From positions 1-12,059 of the forward strand of contig CANJYY010000046.1 in the NCBI GenBank assembly GCA_947479185.1: 12,059 nt of DNA, in the 5' to 3' direction. The translations under genes and the position numbers were made by a program. Shown here piece after piece: positions 1-6,840 of this stretch. Below the pieces are notes generated by a model that ran no database searches, was not told where the DNA came from, and saw only the letters and a list, made by a program, of their open reading frames with translations. The number at the start of each line of letters is the position of its first letter. Within the stretch, counting starts at the first letter, position 1. Origin of the DNA: Caulobacteraceae bacterium (GTDB lineage: Bacteria; Pseudomonadota; Alphaproteobacteria; Caulobacterales; Caulobacteraceae).

Positions 1-1
1 C

Positions 2-229
2 GAGCCGACCAACCACCTCGACATGGCGACCAAGGAGATGCTGGTCGCGGCCCTGGCGGACTTCGAGGGAACGATGCTGTTCGTCTCCCACGATCGCCAT
101 TTCCTCGGGGCGCTGTCCAACCGCGTGCTGGAACTGACCCCCGACGGCGCCCACCAGTACGGCGGCGGCTACGCGGAGTATGTCGCCCGCACAGGCCAGG
201 AAGCGCCGGGCCTGCACCCGGGCGGCTAG
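2..229 (+). CDS. ABC-F family ATPase, C-terminal end (partial, 5' end outside window)
   Basis: The reading frame is open from the first bases of the window and begins EPTNHLDM, the Walker B/D-loop block typical of ABC-F ATPases (Uup/YbiT/EttA type). About 30 residues later comes LFVSHDRHFL, the H-loop histidine region of the second nucleotide-binding domain. ABC-F proteins are soluble tandem ATPases without membrane domains that act on the ribosome, either in translation control or antibiotic protection. The C-terminus ends soon after YGGGYAEYV, the usual 'G-Y-x-x-Y' end of the second ATPase domain, so there is no long Uup-like coiled-coil tail. The subfamily cannot be set from 75 residues. 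A GC-rich hairpin follows the stop codon. Confidence 0.9.
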   Translation, partial: EPTNHLDMATKEMLVAALADFEGTMLFVSHDRHFLGALSNRVLELTPDGAHQYGGGYAEYVARTGQEAPGLHPGG

Positions 230-243
230 CGGCGACATCCACC

Positions 244-266
244 CCGCCGCCTGGCCTGGGCGGCGG
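244..266 (+). terminator. Strong GC hairpin just downstream of the ABC-F gene
   Basis: CCGCCGCC (244-251) and GGCGGCGG (259-266) are perfect reverse complements around a 7-base loop, starting 15 bases after the ABC-F stop. No T-run follows, so it is not a textbook intrinsic terminator. It may still stop or pause transcription, or protect the 3' end of the mRNA. The rest of the 230-471 gap shows no gene and no clear promoter. Confidence 0.45.
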
Positions 267-471
267 AGACCCCCGAGGCGTCTGGCGGCGGGGACAGGCG
301 ACCGTCGAGCCGTCTCCAGCAGGGGACCGACGGCGCGGGCGGGATAGCCGTCCCGATGCAACCGAATGACCGTTCAGGCGTTCGTCCGGCCATGCCGCAA
401 GCCCGCACCCTGACCGACCCGCCGAAATCCAGCCCCGTCGGCGTCGCGCGGCCACGGCGGCGTCAGGCCTA

Positions 472-1614
472 GTGGCAGAGCAACGCCTCTCGGCCCCCTC
501 CAGTCCAGCGGACGGCCCGTCCGCTCCGCCGGCTGGACGGCGGACCCGCAACCTCTGGATCGGTCTGGCCCTGTTCGCCTCAGCGGCCCTGGCGACGGGA
601 ATCGTCTTGTGGGTCACCCGGCCGCCGACGGTCGAGATCCTCGTCGTCAGGCCCTCGACCGTGGAGCGCGTGTTGGCGGTTGTCGGCCGCGCGCGACCCG
701 CCGATCTGCTGGATGTCCGCTCGCCGAATCCGGGTCAGGTCATCCGCCTGCTGCACGATGATGGGGATCGCGTCGCCGAGGGCGAGCCTCTGGCCATCAT
801 AAAGGCCACCGTCGAGGAGGCGCAGACCGACGTCGGAGCGGCCCGGGTCCGGGCGGCCCGCGCTGAACGCCAGCGCGCCCAGCTGGTGTTCAACCGCACC
901 CGCATCCTGATGGAAAAGGGCTTCGCGACCCGGGCGGCGCTCGACGAAGCGCGCGCCACGCTGCAGGCGGCCGAAGCGAACCTGGACGCCGCGACCGCGA
1001 CGATGGCGGGCGCGGCAGACCTGGCCGGACAGTTCACCGTGCGCGCGCCCATGGCGGGCATCGTTCTCTTGCGCCCGATCGACAACGGCCAGGTCGTCCT
1101 GCCGACGACAACCCTGTTCGTGCTCGGGTCTCTCCAGGGGACGGAGATTCAAGCCCAGGTCGATGAAAGCTACGCTGACGCCTTGCGGCCGGGCCTTTCA
1201 GCCAGGGCTGTCCTGACCGGAACCGAGGCGCCGTTCGCGGCGCGGGTCACCGAGGTGTCGCCGCAGGTCGACAGCGCGACGGGCGGCCGTCTGGTCAAGC
1301 TGGCCGCCCTGGATGGTCCAGCGCTCGCGCCTGGCCGCTCGATCGATGTCAGTATTGTCGTGGACCGCCGTGCGAACAGTCTGGTCGTTCCCAGAACGGC
1401 GGTGATCGACGCCGCCACGGACCCGAAGGTCTATGTGGTGGACGCGGACGACATCGCCCGCCTTCGCGGCGTCACCATCCTGCGCTGGCCGTCGCTCAAC
1501 GCCATTGTTGAAAGCGGGCTCTCGCCCGGCGACCGGATCATCGTGAGTCCGGGCAAGGTCCGTCCCGGCGATCACGTGCGCCCCCGGGCGATCGCCGCCG
1601 GGCCGGCCGGGTAA
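472..1614 (+). CDS. Periplasmic adaptor (HlyD/MacA/DevB-type membrane-fusion protein)
   Basis: This 380-residue protein is the membrane-fusion subunit of a tripartite ABC system. A short cytoplasmic N-terminus leads to one membrane helix at about 27-48. The first lipoyl half follows at about 82-111 (VRSPNPGQVIRLLHDDGDRV), then an Ala/Arg-rich alpha-helical hairpin at about 115-180, the second lipoyl half at about 188-215 (FTVRAPMAGIVLL) and beta-barrel and membrane-proximal domains to the end (VVPRTAVI, SGLSPGDRIIVSPGKVRPGDHV). Length and order fit MacA/DevB adaptors. The start is GTG with no convincing ribosome site. The frame is open back to a stop at 367, but I saw no upstream ATG, and the start chosen places the membrane helix normally. 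Permease and ATPase genes follow at 4-base spacing, so the three subunits are co-transcribed. Substrate is unknown. Confidence 0.9.
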   Translation: MAEQRLSAPSSPADGPSAPPAGRRTRNLWIGLALFASAALATGIVLWVTRPPTVEILVVRPSTVERVLAVVGRARPADLLDVRSPNPGQVIRLLHDDGDRVAEGEPLAIIKATVEEAQTDVGAARVRAARAERQRAQLVFNRTRILMEKGFATRAALDEARATLQAAEANLDAATATMAGAADLAGQFTVRAPMAGIVLLRPIDNGQVVLPTTTLFVLGSLQGTEIQAQVDESYADALRPGLSARAVLTGTEAPFAARVTEVSPQVDSATGGRLVKLAALDGPALAPGRSIDVSIVVDRRANSLVVPRTAVIDAATDPKVYVVDADDIARLRGVTILRWPSLNAIVESGLSPGDRIIVSPGKVRPGDHVRPRAIAAGPAG

Positions 1615-1618
1615 CGAC

Positions 1619-2824
1619 ATGTTCGCCTTCACGGTCGCCCGGCGCTACCTGTTCTCCAATCCCCTGCAGACCACCTTGCTTGTCTCGGGTGTTGCGCTGG
1701 GCGTGACGATCTTCGTGTTCATCACGGCGCTCATCCAGGGTCTCGCGATCCTGCTGACCGCCCAGGTCACCGCCAACAGCGCCCATGTGACCCTTGAACC
1801 GGCCACGCGGATCGCCAGGGTTCTGGGCGGACAGGGCGTCGATACCGAGGCCGTCGCCCTGGTCTCGACCTTTCAGCGACAACAGATCCGCGAGTGGTCC
1901 TCGACCGTGGCGCTTGCGAAGCAGCAGCCGTCCGTCGCGACCGTCAATCCGCAGATCCAGGGAAGCGCGTTCCTGTCGAAGGGTGAAGCCGCCGCCCCGG
2001 TATCCGTCACGGGCGTCGACCCGGAGGGACTCGACGCGATCACGCCGATCAGCACGATGCTGGTCGGGGGCGACGCCAATCTCGAAGCGGGCGGGATCCT
2101 GATCGGCGATCGTCTGGCCGGCGACCTTGGCCTGTCCCCCGGCCAGCCGGTGCTGCTGCGGACCGACCGCGGGGTCGAGCGTCTCCTGACCGTCCAGGGG
2201 GTTTTCAAGACGGGGGTACAGGCCGTCGACGAGCGGGTGGCCTATATGTCGCTATCGCTGGCGCGCCCCCTGTTCCTGCTTCCGGAGGGGGTGACCAACA
2301 TCGAGATCAAGCTCGTCGATCCGCAGGGCGCGCGTCCGCTGGCGGCCTTTCTGCAAGGCGCTACCGGCCTGCGGGCCACGCCCTGGCAGGACAAGAATCT
2401 GAGCCTCGATGACGCGCTGACCGCGCAGGCCCAGACCGGCTCGCTGATCCAGCTGTTTTCCCTGGTCTCGATCATCATCGGCATCGCCAGCGCACTGGTG
2501 CTGTCCACCTATCGGCGACGCAGCGAGATCGGCATCATGCGGGCCTTCGGCGTGTCCGGGGGCTTTGTCTCCTCCGTCTTTATCCTCCAGGGACTGATGA
2601 TCGGCCTGATCGGCGGGCTCGCCGGCTGCGGCATCGGCTACGGCCTCTGTCGGCTGCTGGCGGGCCTGACCCGACCTGACGGCACGCCGATGCTTCCGAT
2701 CGCGCCGGAGCAGGGCGGCTATCTGGCCGCGATGGTCCTGACCACGGTCGGTGCGGTGCTGGCCTCTGTCGCGCCGGCAAGGTCGGCCGCCCGCCTCGAT
2801 CCGCTGGACGCCATCCAGCAATGA
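1619..2824 (+). CDS. MacB/FtsX-type ABC transporter permease
   Basis: This 401-residue inner-membrane protein has the four-helix plan of MacB/LolC/DevC permeases. Helix 1 is at about 18-46, a large periplasmic domain at about 47-275, and three C-terminal helices lie at about 277-297, 316-346 and 366-386. Between helices 2 and 3 it carries YRRRSEIGIMRAFGVS (298-313), the conserved cytoplasmic coupling segment of this family. It ends in VAPARSAARLDPLDAI, the standard MacB/FtsX C-terminal signature. Such permeases work by mechanotransmission, moving substrate through or out of the periplasm rather than across the inner membrane. The gene starts 4 bases after the adaptor stop and overlaps the ATPase gene by ATGA. 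Unlike MacB itself, the ATPase is a separate polypeptide, as in DevBCA or LolCDE. Confidence 0.93.
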   Translation: MFAFTVARRYLFSNPLQTTLLVSGVALGVTIFVFITALIQGLAILLTAQVTANSAHVTLEPATRIARVLGGQGVDTEAVALVSTFQRQQIREWSSTVALAKQQPSVATVNPQIQGSAFLSKGEAAAPVSVTGVDPEGLDAITPISTMLVGGDANLEAGGILIGDRLAGDLGLSPGQPVLLRTDRGVERLLTVQGVFKTGVQAVDERVAYMSLSLARPLFLLPEGVTNIEIKLVDPQGARPLAAFLQGATGLRATPWQDKNLSLDDALTAQAQTGSLIQLFSLVSIIIGIASALVLSTYRRRSEIGIMRAFGVSGGFVSSVFILQGLMIGLIGGLAGCGIGYGLCRLLAGLTRPDGTPMLPIAPEQGGYLAAMVLTTVGAVLASVAPARSAARLDPLDAIQQ

Positions 2825-3540
2825 CGACGCTCCTCGACGCGCGCGGCATCGACATGACCTTTCACAACGGCGACGAGCAGACGTCAGTGCTCAAGGACGT
2901 CGATCTGCAACTCGGCCCGGGAGAACTGACCGCCCTGCTCGGCGCCTCCGGATCCGGCAAGTCGACCCTGCTCTCGATCATGGGCCTGCTGCTGCGGCCG
3001 ACCGCCGGAACCCTCGAAATCGCCGGGGAGCGGGTGGAGAGCCTGTCGGACGCGAGGCGCACGCTGTTTCGCAACCGCCGCCTTGGCTTTGTCTTCCAGT
3101 TTCATCACCTGCTGCCCGACTTCACAGCGACCGAAAATGTCGCCTTCCCGGCGGCCGCGCCGGCCGGGGGGCTGTCGGACGCCATGCGGCGCCGGGCGCG
3201 CGAACTGCTTGCGCGCGTCGGCCTCGAGGACCGCATGGATTTTCCGGCGACCCGCCTGTCCGGCGGCCAGAAGCAGAGGGTGGCGATCGCGCGCGCGCTG
3301 ATGAACCGGCCGGAACTCATCCTGGCCGATGAACCGACCGGCGCGCTTGACCGCGCGTCGGCCGATCAGGTTCTGGACCTGATGAAGGAGGTCAACCGCG
3401 AAGACGGGGCCACCTTCCTGATCTGCACCCACGACGAGCATGTCGCGGCGCGCTGTACGCGGCGGGTCACCCTGCGGGACGGGAGGATCGTCGAGCCAAC
3501 GGCGCAACGGCCGCCGCCGGCGAAACGAGAGGCGGGCTGA
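2821..3540 (+). CDS. LolD/MacB-type ABC transporter ATPase
   Basis: This 239-residue nucleotide-binding subunit has every motif intact: Walker A GASGSGKST (41-49), Q-loop Gln93 in VFQFHHLLP, signature LSGGQ (146-150), Walker B LILADE (166-171), D-loop GALD (174-177) and switch His204 in CTHDEH. The VFQFHHLLPDFTATENV stretch is typical of the LolD/MacB/FtsE subfamily that powers MacB-type permeases. The last 15 residues are Pro/Arg-rich and probably disordered. Its ATG overlaps the permease stop (ATGA), which implies translational coupling and fixed stoichiometry. It is the last gene of the operon. It could be annotated as lolD, but the neighbouring adaptor points to an efflux or secretion system rather than lipoprotein sorting. 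Confidence 0.94.
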   Translation: MTTLLDARGIDMTFHNGDEQTSVLKDVDLQLGPGELTALLGASGSGKSTLLSIMGLLLRPTAGTLEIAGERVESLSDARRTLFRNRRLGFVFQFHHLLPDFTATENVAFPAAAPAGGLSDAMRRRARELLARVGLEDRMDFPATRLSGGQKQRVAIARALMNRPELILADEPTGALDRASADQVLDLMKEVNREDGATFLICTHDEHVAARCTRRVTLRDGRIVEPTAQRPPPAKREAG

Positions 3541-3679
3541 GGCGGCCACGCTTACGGCAGGCGCCGCGGCGGTGGCGATCGCCGTCGCGCTATCTCAGCC
3601 CCGGGACGGGGATGTCCGGTCAGAACCCGACCGTCCGAGAAAACCGTCTGGCGGCGGGGAGCGACCTGCCCCCCCCCAA
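3541..3679. other. Convergent intergenic region with C9 tract
   Basis: This gap of 139 bases lies between the 3' ends of the ABC ATPase (+) and nitroreductase (-) genes. It contains a weak hairpin (CGGTC 3617-3621 with GACCG 3629-3633), a 10-bp GGCGATCGCC palindrome and a run of nine C (3669-3677) two bases beyond the nitroreductase stop. Read on the minus strand, the G-run and the CCCC further on could pair. No convincing intrinsic terminator with a T-run is visible for either gene. Confidence 0.4.
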
Positions 3680-4369
3680 TCAGTCACCGGCCGGGGCGTC
3701 GAAGCCGACAAACACCGCGGCCTCGTCGACGGACTTGCGTTCGGAGACGACGGCGTTGGCGGGGAAGGTCTCGTCCGGCCAGCCCAGCGCGATGCTCTTC
3801 ATGATGATCTGGTCATCGGCGATGCCGGCGTGTTCACGCACCACAGGCGACTGCATGATGCCCTGGCTGTTGATCACGGCGCCCAGCCCGCGCGACCAGG
3901 CGGCGTTGACCAGGCTGGTCGCCACCGCGCCGCAATCGAACGGCGTATCGTCGCTGCCGTCCAGCACGCGGTCATAGGTGACGATGATGCAGACCGGCGC
4001 GTCGAACTGGCGGAAGCCCCGCAACACCCAGTCCTGACGCATGTCCGCGTCGTCGCGCGCGATGCCCATCGCGGAGAACAGCTGCTTGGCGACGCCGACC
4101 TGCCGGTCGCGATGCGGACCCGCGAAGGCCTGACCCGTGCGGAACTCTCGCGATTGCGGGACCCCGGCCAGGGTCCGTTCGGTGTTGCCGGCGCGGATGC
4201 GGTTCAGCGGTTCGCCGGTAACGACGTAGAAGTTCCACGGCTGGGTGTTCATCGACGACGGCGCGCGCATCGCCAGACCAATGATTTCCTCGATCAGCGC
4301 CCGGGGCACCGGGTCGGGCTTGTAACCGCGGATGCTGCGGCGGCCGCGGATGACGTCGTCGAACTGCAT
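3680..4369 (-). CDS. FMN-dependent nitroreductase family protein
   Basis: This 229-residue soluble flavoprotein belongs to the NAD(P)H nitroreductase/FMN reductase fold. The N-terminal FMN-phosphate motif RRSIRGYK is at 10-17. It is followed by MRAPSSMNTQPWNFYVV (34-50), the conserved flavin-contact segment, and the C-terminal IALGWPDETFPAN (193-205) with Arg211, matching the usual 'GYPD...PAN..R' end. Members transfer two electrons from NAD(P)H to nitroaromatics, quinones or other acceptors; the longer PnbA/nitrobenzoate-reductase-like branch is the best match by eye. The physiological substrate is not readable. The ATG is preceded by AGGG about seven bases upstream. The gene lies 118 bases downstream of a DoxX-like gene on the same strand and may share its transcript. 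Confidence 0.92.
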   Translation of the reverse strand: MQFDDVIRGRRSIRGYKPDPVPRALIEEIIGLAMRAPSSMNTQPWNFYVVTGEPLNRIRAGNTERTLAGVPQSREFRTGQAFAGPHRDRQVGVAKQLFSAMGIARDDADMRQDWVLRGFRQFDAPVCIIVTYDRVLDGSDDTPFDCGAVATSLVNAAWSRGLGAVINSQGIMQSPVVREHAGIADDQIIMKSIALGWPDETFPANAVVSERKSVDEAAVFVGFDAPAGD

Positions 4370-4487
4370 GTGTGACCCTGGGATGGCGCGAAGGCGTGCG
4401 GGTGATTGAGGCTGTGTGACGCCCCGTCAGTCCAACGGAAAATCGATGGTGGCAAGAGGGCAGGGCCCAATCTGCGCCGTCGCGACG

Positions 4488-4961
4488 TCAGGCGGACTGA
4501 GCCCTTCGGTCCCGGGTTCCGAACCAGGCGAAGGCGATGAACACCGCCTGCATCGGGATGCGGATCCACAGGTACCAGGGCGAATTGGCATAGCTCGGCA
4601 CATTGGTCGCGACGGTCCAGCCATAGATGTTGAATGGCAGGACCAGCACCAGATAGGCGATGATCGCCCAGCCGGTGATCCGGGCCCAACGCGTCCAGAT
4701 CAGGATCGCGAACGCCAGCTCGAGCACGCCGCTTGCATAGCTGGACTCGACCCGCAGCGGAAAGAACGGAGGAATGAGCTCCACCACCGACTGCGGGTGC
4801 AGGATATGGCCGTAGACGCCGAAGAAGCCGAACAGCAGGGTCAGGTAGAGCTTGAAGACGTTGGCCCACCGGAACCGCGCGGATCGCCGGACCAGGCTGG
4901 CGAGGGCCACCATCATGACGGGCCCCAGGATGATCGCGGCAGGAATCAGCAGGTCAGGCAT
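4488..4961 (-). CDS. DoxX-like integral membrane protein
   Basis: This 157-residue membrane protein has about five hydrophobic segments (about 4-24, 36-53, 77-92, 96-115, 133-149). The block FGVYGHILHPQSVVELIPPFFP followed by SGVLELAFAILI and LVLVLPFNIYGW matches the DoxX-like family layout (G-x-x-H...P...I-P-P-F...S-G-x-x-E...P-x-N-I). In DoxX relatives the conserved glutamate, here Glu81, lies in a membrane helix. Members are linked to respiratory quinone chemistry or redox stress, but this branch has no settled role. An in-frame GTG 36 bases upstream (4997) would give 169 residues. I prefer the internal ATG because it places the first helix at the N-terminus. A quinone- or thiol-redox link with the downstream nitroreductase is possible but inferred. 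Confidence 0.85.
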   Translation of the reverse strand: MPDLLIPAAIILGPVMMVALASLVRRSARFRWANVFKLYLTLLFGFFGVYGHILHPQSVVELIPPFFPLRVESSYASGVLELAFAILIWTRWARITGWAIIAYLVLVLPFNIYGWTVATNVPSYANSPWYLWIRIPMQAVFIAFAWFGTRDRRAQSA

Positions 4962-4997
4962 GTGGGTCCCCGGGGGTTCGGCGACCCAGCCTAGCAC

Positions 4998-5229
4998 TGG
5001 CGCGTGGCCTGAAGCGATCGAAAGGGCCAGGCAAACGCAAGCCGCGGCCGCGCCTTCGGGGCCTGGCGCGGATATCCCCGCCGGGGGCCGTGTCGCGCCG
5101 ACGGTCTGGCGGCGGGGGCAGCGCCGACGCGCCCTTGGTTTCGCGCCGGCGGAACGGGGTTAGGATGCGCGATCGGCGTTCGCCCCGGGGCGAGTCGCAC
5201 AGAGAGGCGGACGATATCCGCCCGAACCA
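4998..5229. other. Divergent intergenic region between DoxX-like and MFS genes
   Basis: This roughly 230-base region must carry the promoters for the DoxX-like gene (-) and the transporter (+). It holds a 7-bp stem (CCGCGCC 5048-5054 with GGCGCGG 5065-5071, 10-base loop) and the palindrome described separately. A poor -35/-10-like pair, TTGGTT (5135-5140) and TAGGAT (5161-5166), has a 20-base spacer, too long for a confident sigma-70 call. No gene is seen. Confidence 0.4.
5180..5193. promoter_or_regulatory. 14-bp perfect palindrome upstream of the MFS gene (candidate operator)
   Basis: TCGCCCCGGGGCGA is its own reverse complement and ends 51 bases before the TTG start of the transporter. Its symmetry and position fit a dimeric repressor or activator site. 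Palindromes built of G and C also arise by chance in GC-rich DNA, so this is tentative. Confidence 0.3.
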
Positions 5230-5231
5230 TT

Positions 5232-5241
5232 GGGGAAGAAG
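5232..5241 (+). promoter_or_regulatory. Ribosome-binding site deciding the MFS start
   Basis: GGGGAAGAAG lies 3 bases before the TTG at 5245, with its GGGGA core 8 bases away. An alternative in-frame TTG at 5230 has no Shine-Dalgarno-like sequence at normal distance (the nearest purine-rich stretch is about 20 bases upstream). This favours 5245. Confidence 0.5.
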
Positions 5242-5244
5242 ATC

Positions 5245-6690
5245 TTGACGACCGTCGCACCGTCCATCGCCGGGCCGCCGCTCAAGCCGCCGGTGCTCGT
5301 CAAGCTCGCCTACAGCCTGGGACAGGCCGCCCAGAACGGCGGTTTCGACGCGGCCATCGGCTTCATCTTCTTCTACTATTCAGCGGTGCTCGGTCTGTCC
5401 GGTGCGCTGGTGGGCGCCGCGCTGGCGGTCAGTCTGGCCTTCGACGCCGTCGTCGATCCGGTCGTCGGCTCCTGGTCGGACAATCTGAAGTCGCGTCTGG
5501 GACGGCGCCTTCCGTTGATGATCCTTGCGGCGCCGTTGATCGCGGTATCGATCGGACTGCTGTTCTCCCCGCCGGCGGGCCTGGGGCAGTGGGCCCTGTT
5601 CGGCTGGCTGGCGGCGATGTCTGTGGCCGCGCGCAGCGCCATCTCGCTTTTCAACGTGCCCTACATCGCCCTCGGCGCCGAGATGGCGACCGACTACGGC
5701 GAACGCACCAGCGTTGTCATGTATCGCGCGTTCGCCGGCATCGTGTCGGCGGTGATCATCACCGCCGTCGGCTATTCGGTGTTCTTCGCCCATGGCGGCC
5801 TGCAGCAGCCGCAGGGCTATCCCGGCTTCGGCTGGTCGGTGGCGGGCTTCCTGCTGGTCTGCATGACGCTCTGTTGCCTCGGCGTGCGCCGCTACGCCGC
5901 GAGCCTGCCGCAGCCGGATCAGGTTGCCTCGACCATGTGGAGACGCCTGCCCGGCGAGGTCGCTGAGATCTTCGCCAACCGCTCGTTCCGCCTGCTGTTC
6001 ATCTCCGCCGTGGTGTTGTTCACGGCCCTCGGCCTGAACGCCAGTCTCAACAACCACGCCTTCGTCTTCGTCTGGCGCATGAAGAGCGAGCTGATCCAGT
6101 TCATCGGATACGCCTATCTGGTCGGCATCCTGCTGGGCGTTTCGGCCGCGCCGGCGCTCCAGAAGGTGCTGGAGAAGAAGGTCGTGGTCGTCGTCGGCTT
6201 CGGCCTGCTGATCGCCAACTGGCTGGTGCTGCAGGGGGCGATGCTGACCGGCGTCTGGCTGCCGCTCGGCGACGCCGCCCTGCTGCCGATGCAGATCAAT
6301 TCCTTCGTCGCCGGGATCGGCACGGGGTTCGTCTCGGTCGCCTATCCCTCGATGATGGCTGACGCCGCCGACGAGCATGAGCATCTGTTCGGCCGCCGTC
6401 GCGAGGGGCTCTACTTCGCCGGCCTCGGGTTCGCCAACAAGGCGGCGACGGGCCTCGGGGTGATGGTCGCGGGGGTGGCGCTTGACCTGGTCCACTTCCC
6501 TAAGGATGTCGGCCGGACCGTCGGGGCGGTGTTGCCACCCGAGATGCAGATCCGCCTGGTGATGATCTGGGGGCCGGTCGCGGCGGTGATCGCGGTCGCC
6601 GCCCTGCTGATCTTCGCCTCCTACACCATCACCCGCGCCCGCCACGCCGAGATCGCGGCGGCGCTCGGCCGGGGCCCCGCCCCCGACTGA
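5245..6690 (+). CDS. Major facilitator transporter, GPH (MelB-like glycoside/cation symporter) family
   Basis: This 481-residue integral membrane protein has about 12 helices. The second-helix segment FDAVVDPVVGSWSDNLKSRLGRRLP (66-90) is the family hallmark: Asp67 and Asp71 match the DxxxD pair that binds the coupling cation in MelB, and SDNLKSRLGRR is the loop 2-3 motif of major facilitators. A second loop with ADAADEHEHLFGRRREGLYF is the symmetry-related motif of GPH proteins. Family members couple sugar or other solute movement to Na+ or H+; many alphaproteobacterial homologues have no known substrate. The start is taken as TTG at 5245; TTG at 5230 would add five residues. The gene is transcribed towards the five-gene operon on the other strand and may or may not serve it. 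Confidence 0.88.
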   Translation: MTTVAPSIAGPPLKPPVLVKLAYSLGQAAQNGGFDAAIGFIFFYYSAVLGLSGALVGAALAVSLAFDAVVDPVVGSWSDNLKSRLGRRLPLMILAAPLIAVSIGLLFSPPAGLGQWALFGWLAAMSVAARSAISLFNVPYIALGAEMATDYGERTSVVMYRAFAGIVSAVIITAVGYSVFFAHGGLQQPQGYPGFGWSVAGFLLVCMTLCCLGVRRYAASLPQPDQVASTMWRRLPGEVAEIFANRSFRLLFISAVVLFTALGLNASLNNHAFVFVWRMKSELIQFIGYAYLVGILLGVSAAPALQKVLEKKVVVVVGFGLLIANWLVLQGAMLTGVWLPLGDAALLPMQINSFVAGIGTGFVSVAYPSMMADAADEHEHLFGRRREGLYFAGLGFANKAATGLGVMVAGVALDLVHFPKDVGRTVGAVLPPEMQIRLVMIWGPVAAVIAVAALLIFASYTITRARHAEIAAALGRGPAPD

Positions 6691-6705
6691 CGAGGTCACG
6701 GGCCC

Positions 6706-6729
6706 GGTCCGGGTTGCCTGGCCCGGGCC
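6706..6729. terminator. Candidate bidirectional terminator hairpin between convergent genes
   Basis: GGTCCGGG (6706-6713) pairs with CCCGGGCC (6722-6729) over 8 bp with one G-U pair and an 8-base loop, 15 bases after the MFS stop. A second small hairpin, CGGCC-TGCT-GGCCG, lies at 6741-6754. No T-run follows either, so termination would depend on the GC stem or on Rho. The rest of the 134-base gap is unremarkable. Confidence 0.4.
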
Positions 6730-6821
6730 GGCGCCCTCATCGGCCTGCTGGCCGGACCGGTCACCAGCTAGCCCAATCGGCGCGCATCTGCCGTTGAACC
6801 ACTTTCCATGGCGGCCCCCTC

Positions 6822-6840
6822 GCTTCAGCTATGCTTCAGC
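6822..6840. repeat. Short tandem repeat at the 3' end of the TPR gene
   Basis: GCTTCAGC occurs at 6822-6829 and again at 6833-6840, a period of 11 bases that spans the stop codon. It may be a small tandem duplication. The effect on the protein is limited to its last few residues. Confidence 0.4.

Noticed and set aside
226..408. Minus-strand 60-codon ORF after the ABC-F gene
   Set aside because: Low-complexity Arg/Pro/Ser composition, no ribosome site and no similarity; it overlaps the hairpin.
3440..4375. Plus-strand ORF (311 codons) over the end of the ABC ATPase and the nitroreductase
   Set aside because: Crosses two well-supported genes and shows no family pattern; a shadow frame.
5048..5071. 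7-bp hairpin CCGCGCC/GGCGCGG as a terminator or riboswitch
   Set aside because: It lies in a divergent promoter region with no upstream gene to terminate, has no T-run and no recognisable aptamer; likely chance pairing in GC-rich DNA.
5380..6699. Long minus-strand ORF (439 codons) opposite the MFS gene
   Set aside because: Composition dominated by His/Asp/Arg/Gln with no domain. The opposite strand encodes a transporter with clear GPH motifs.
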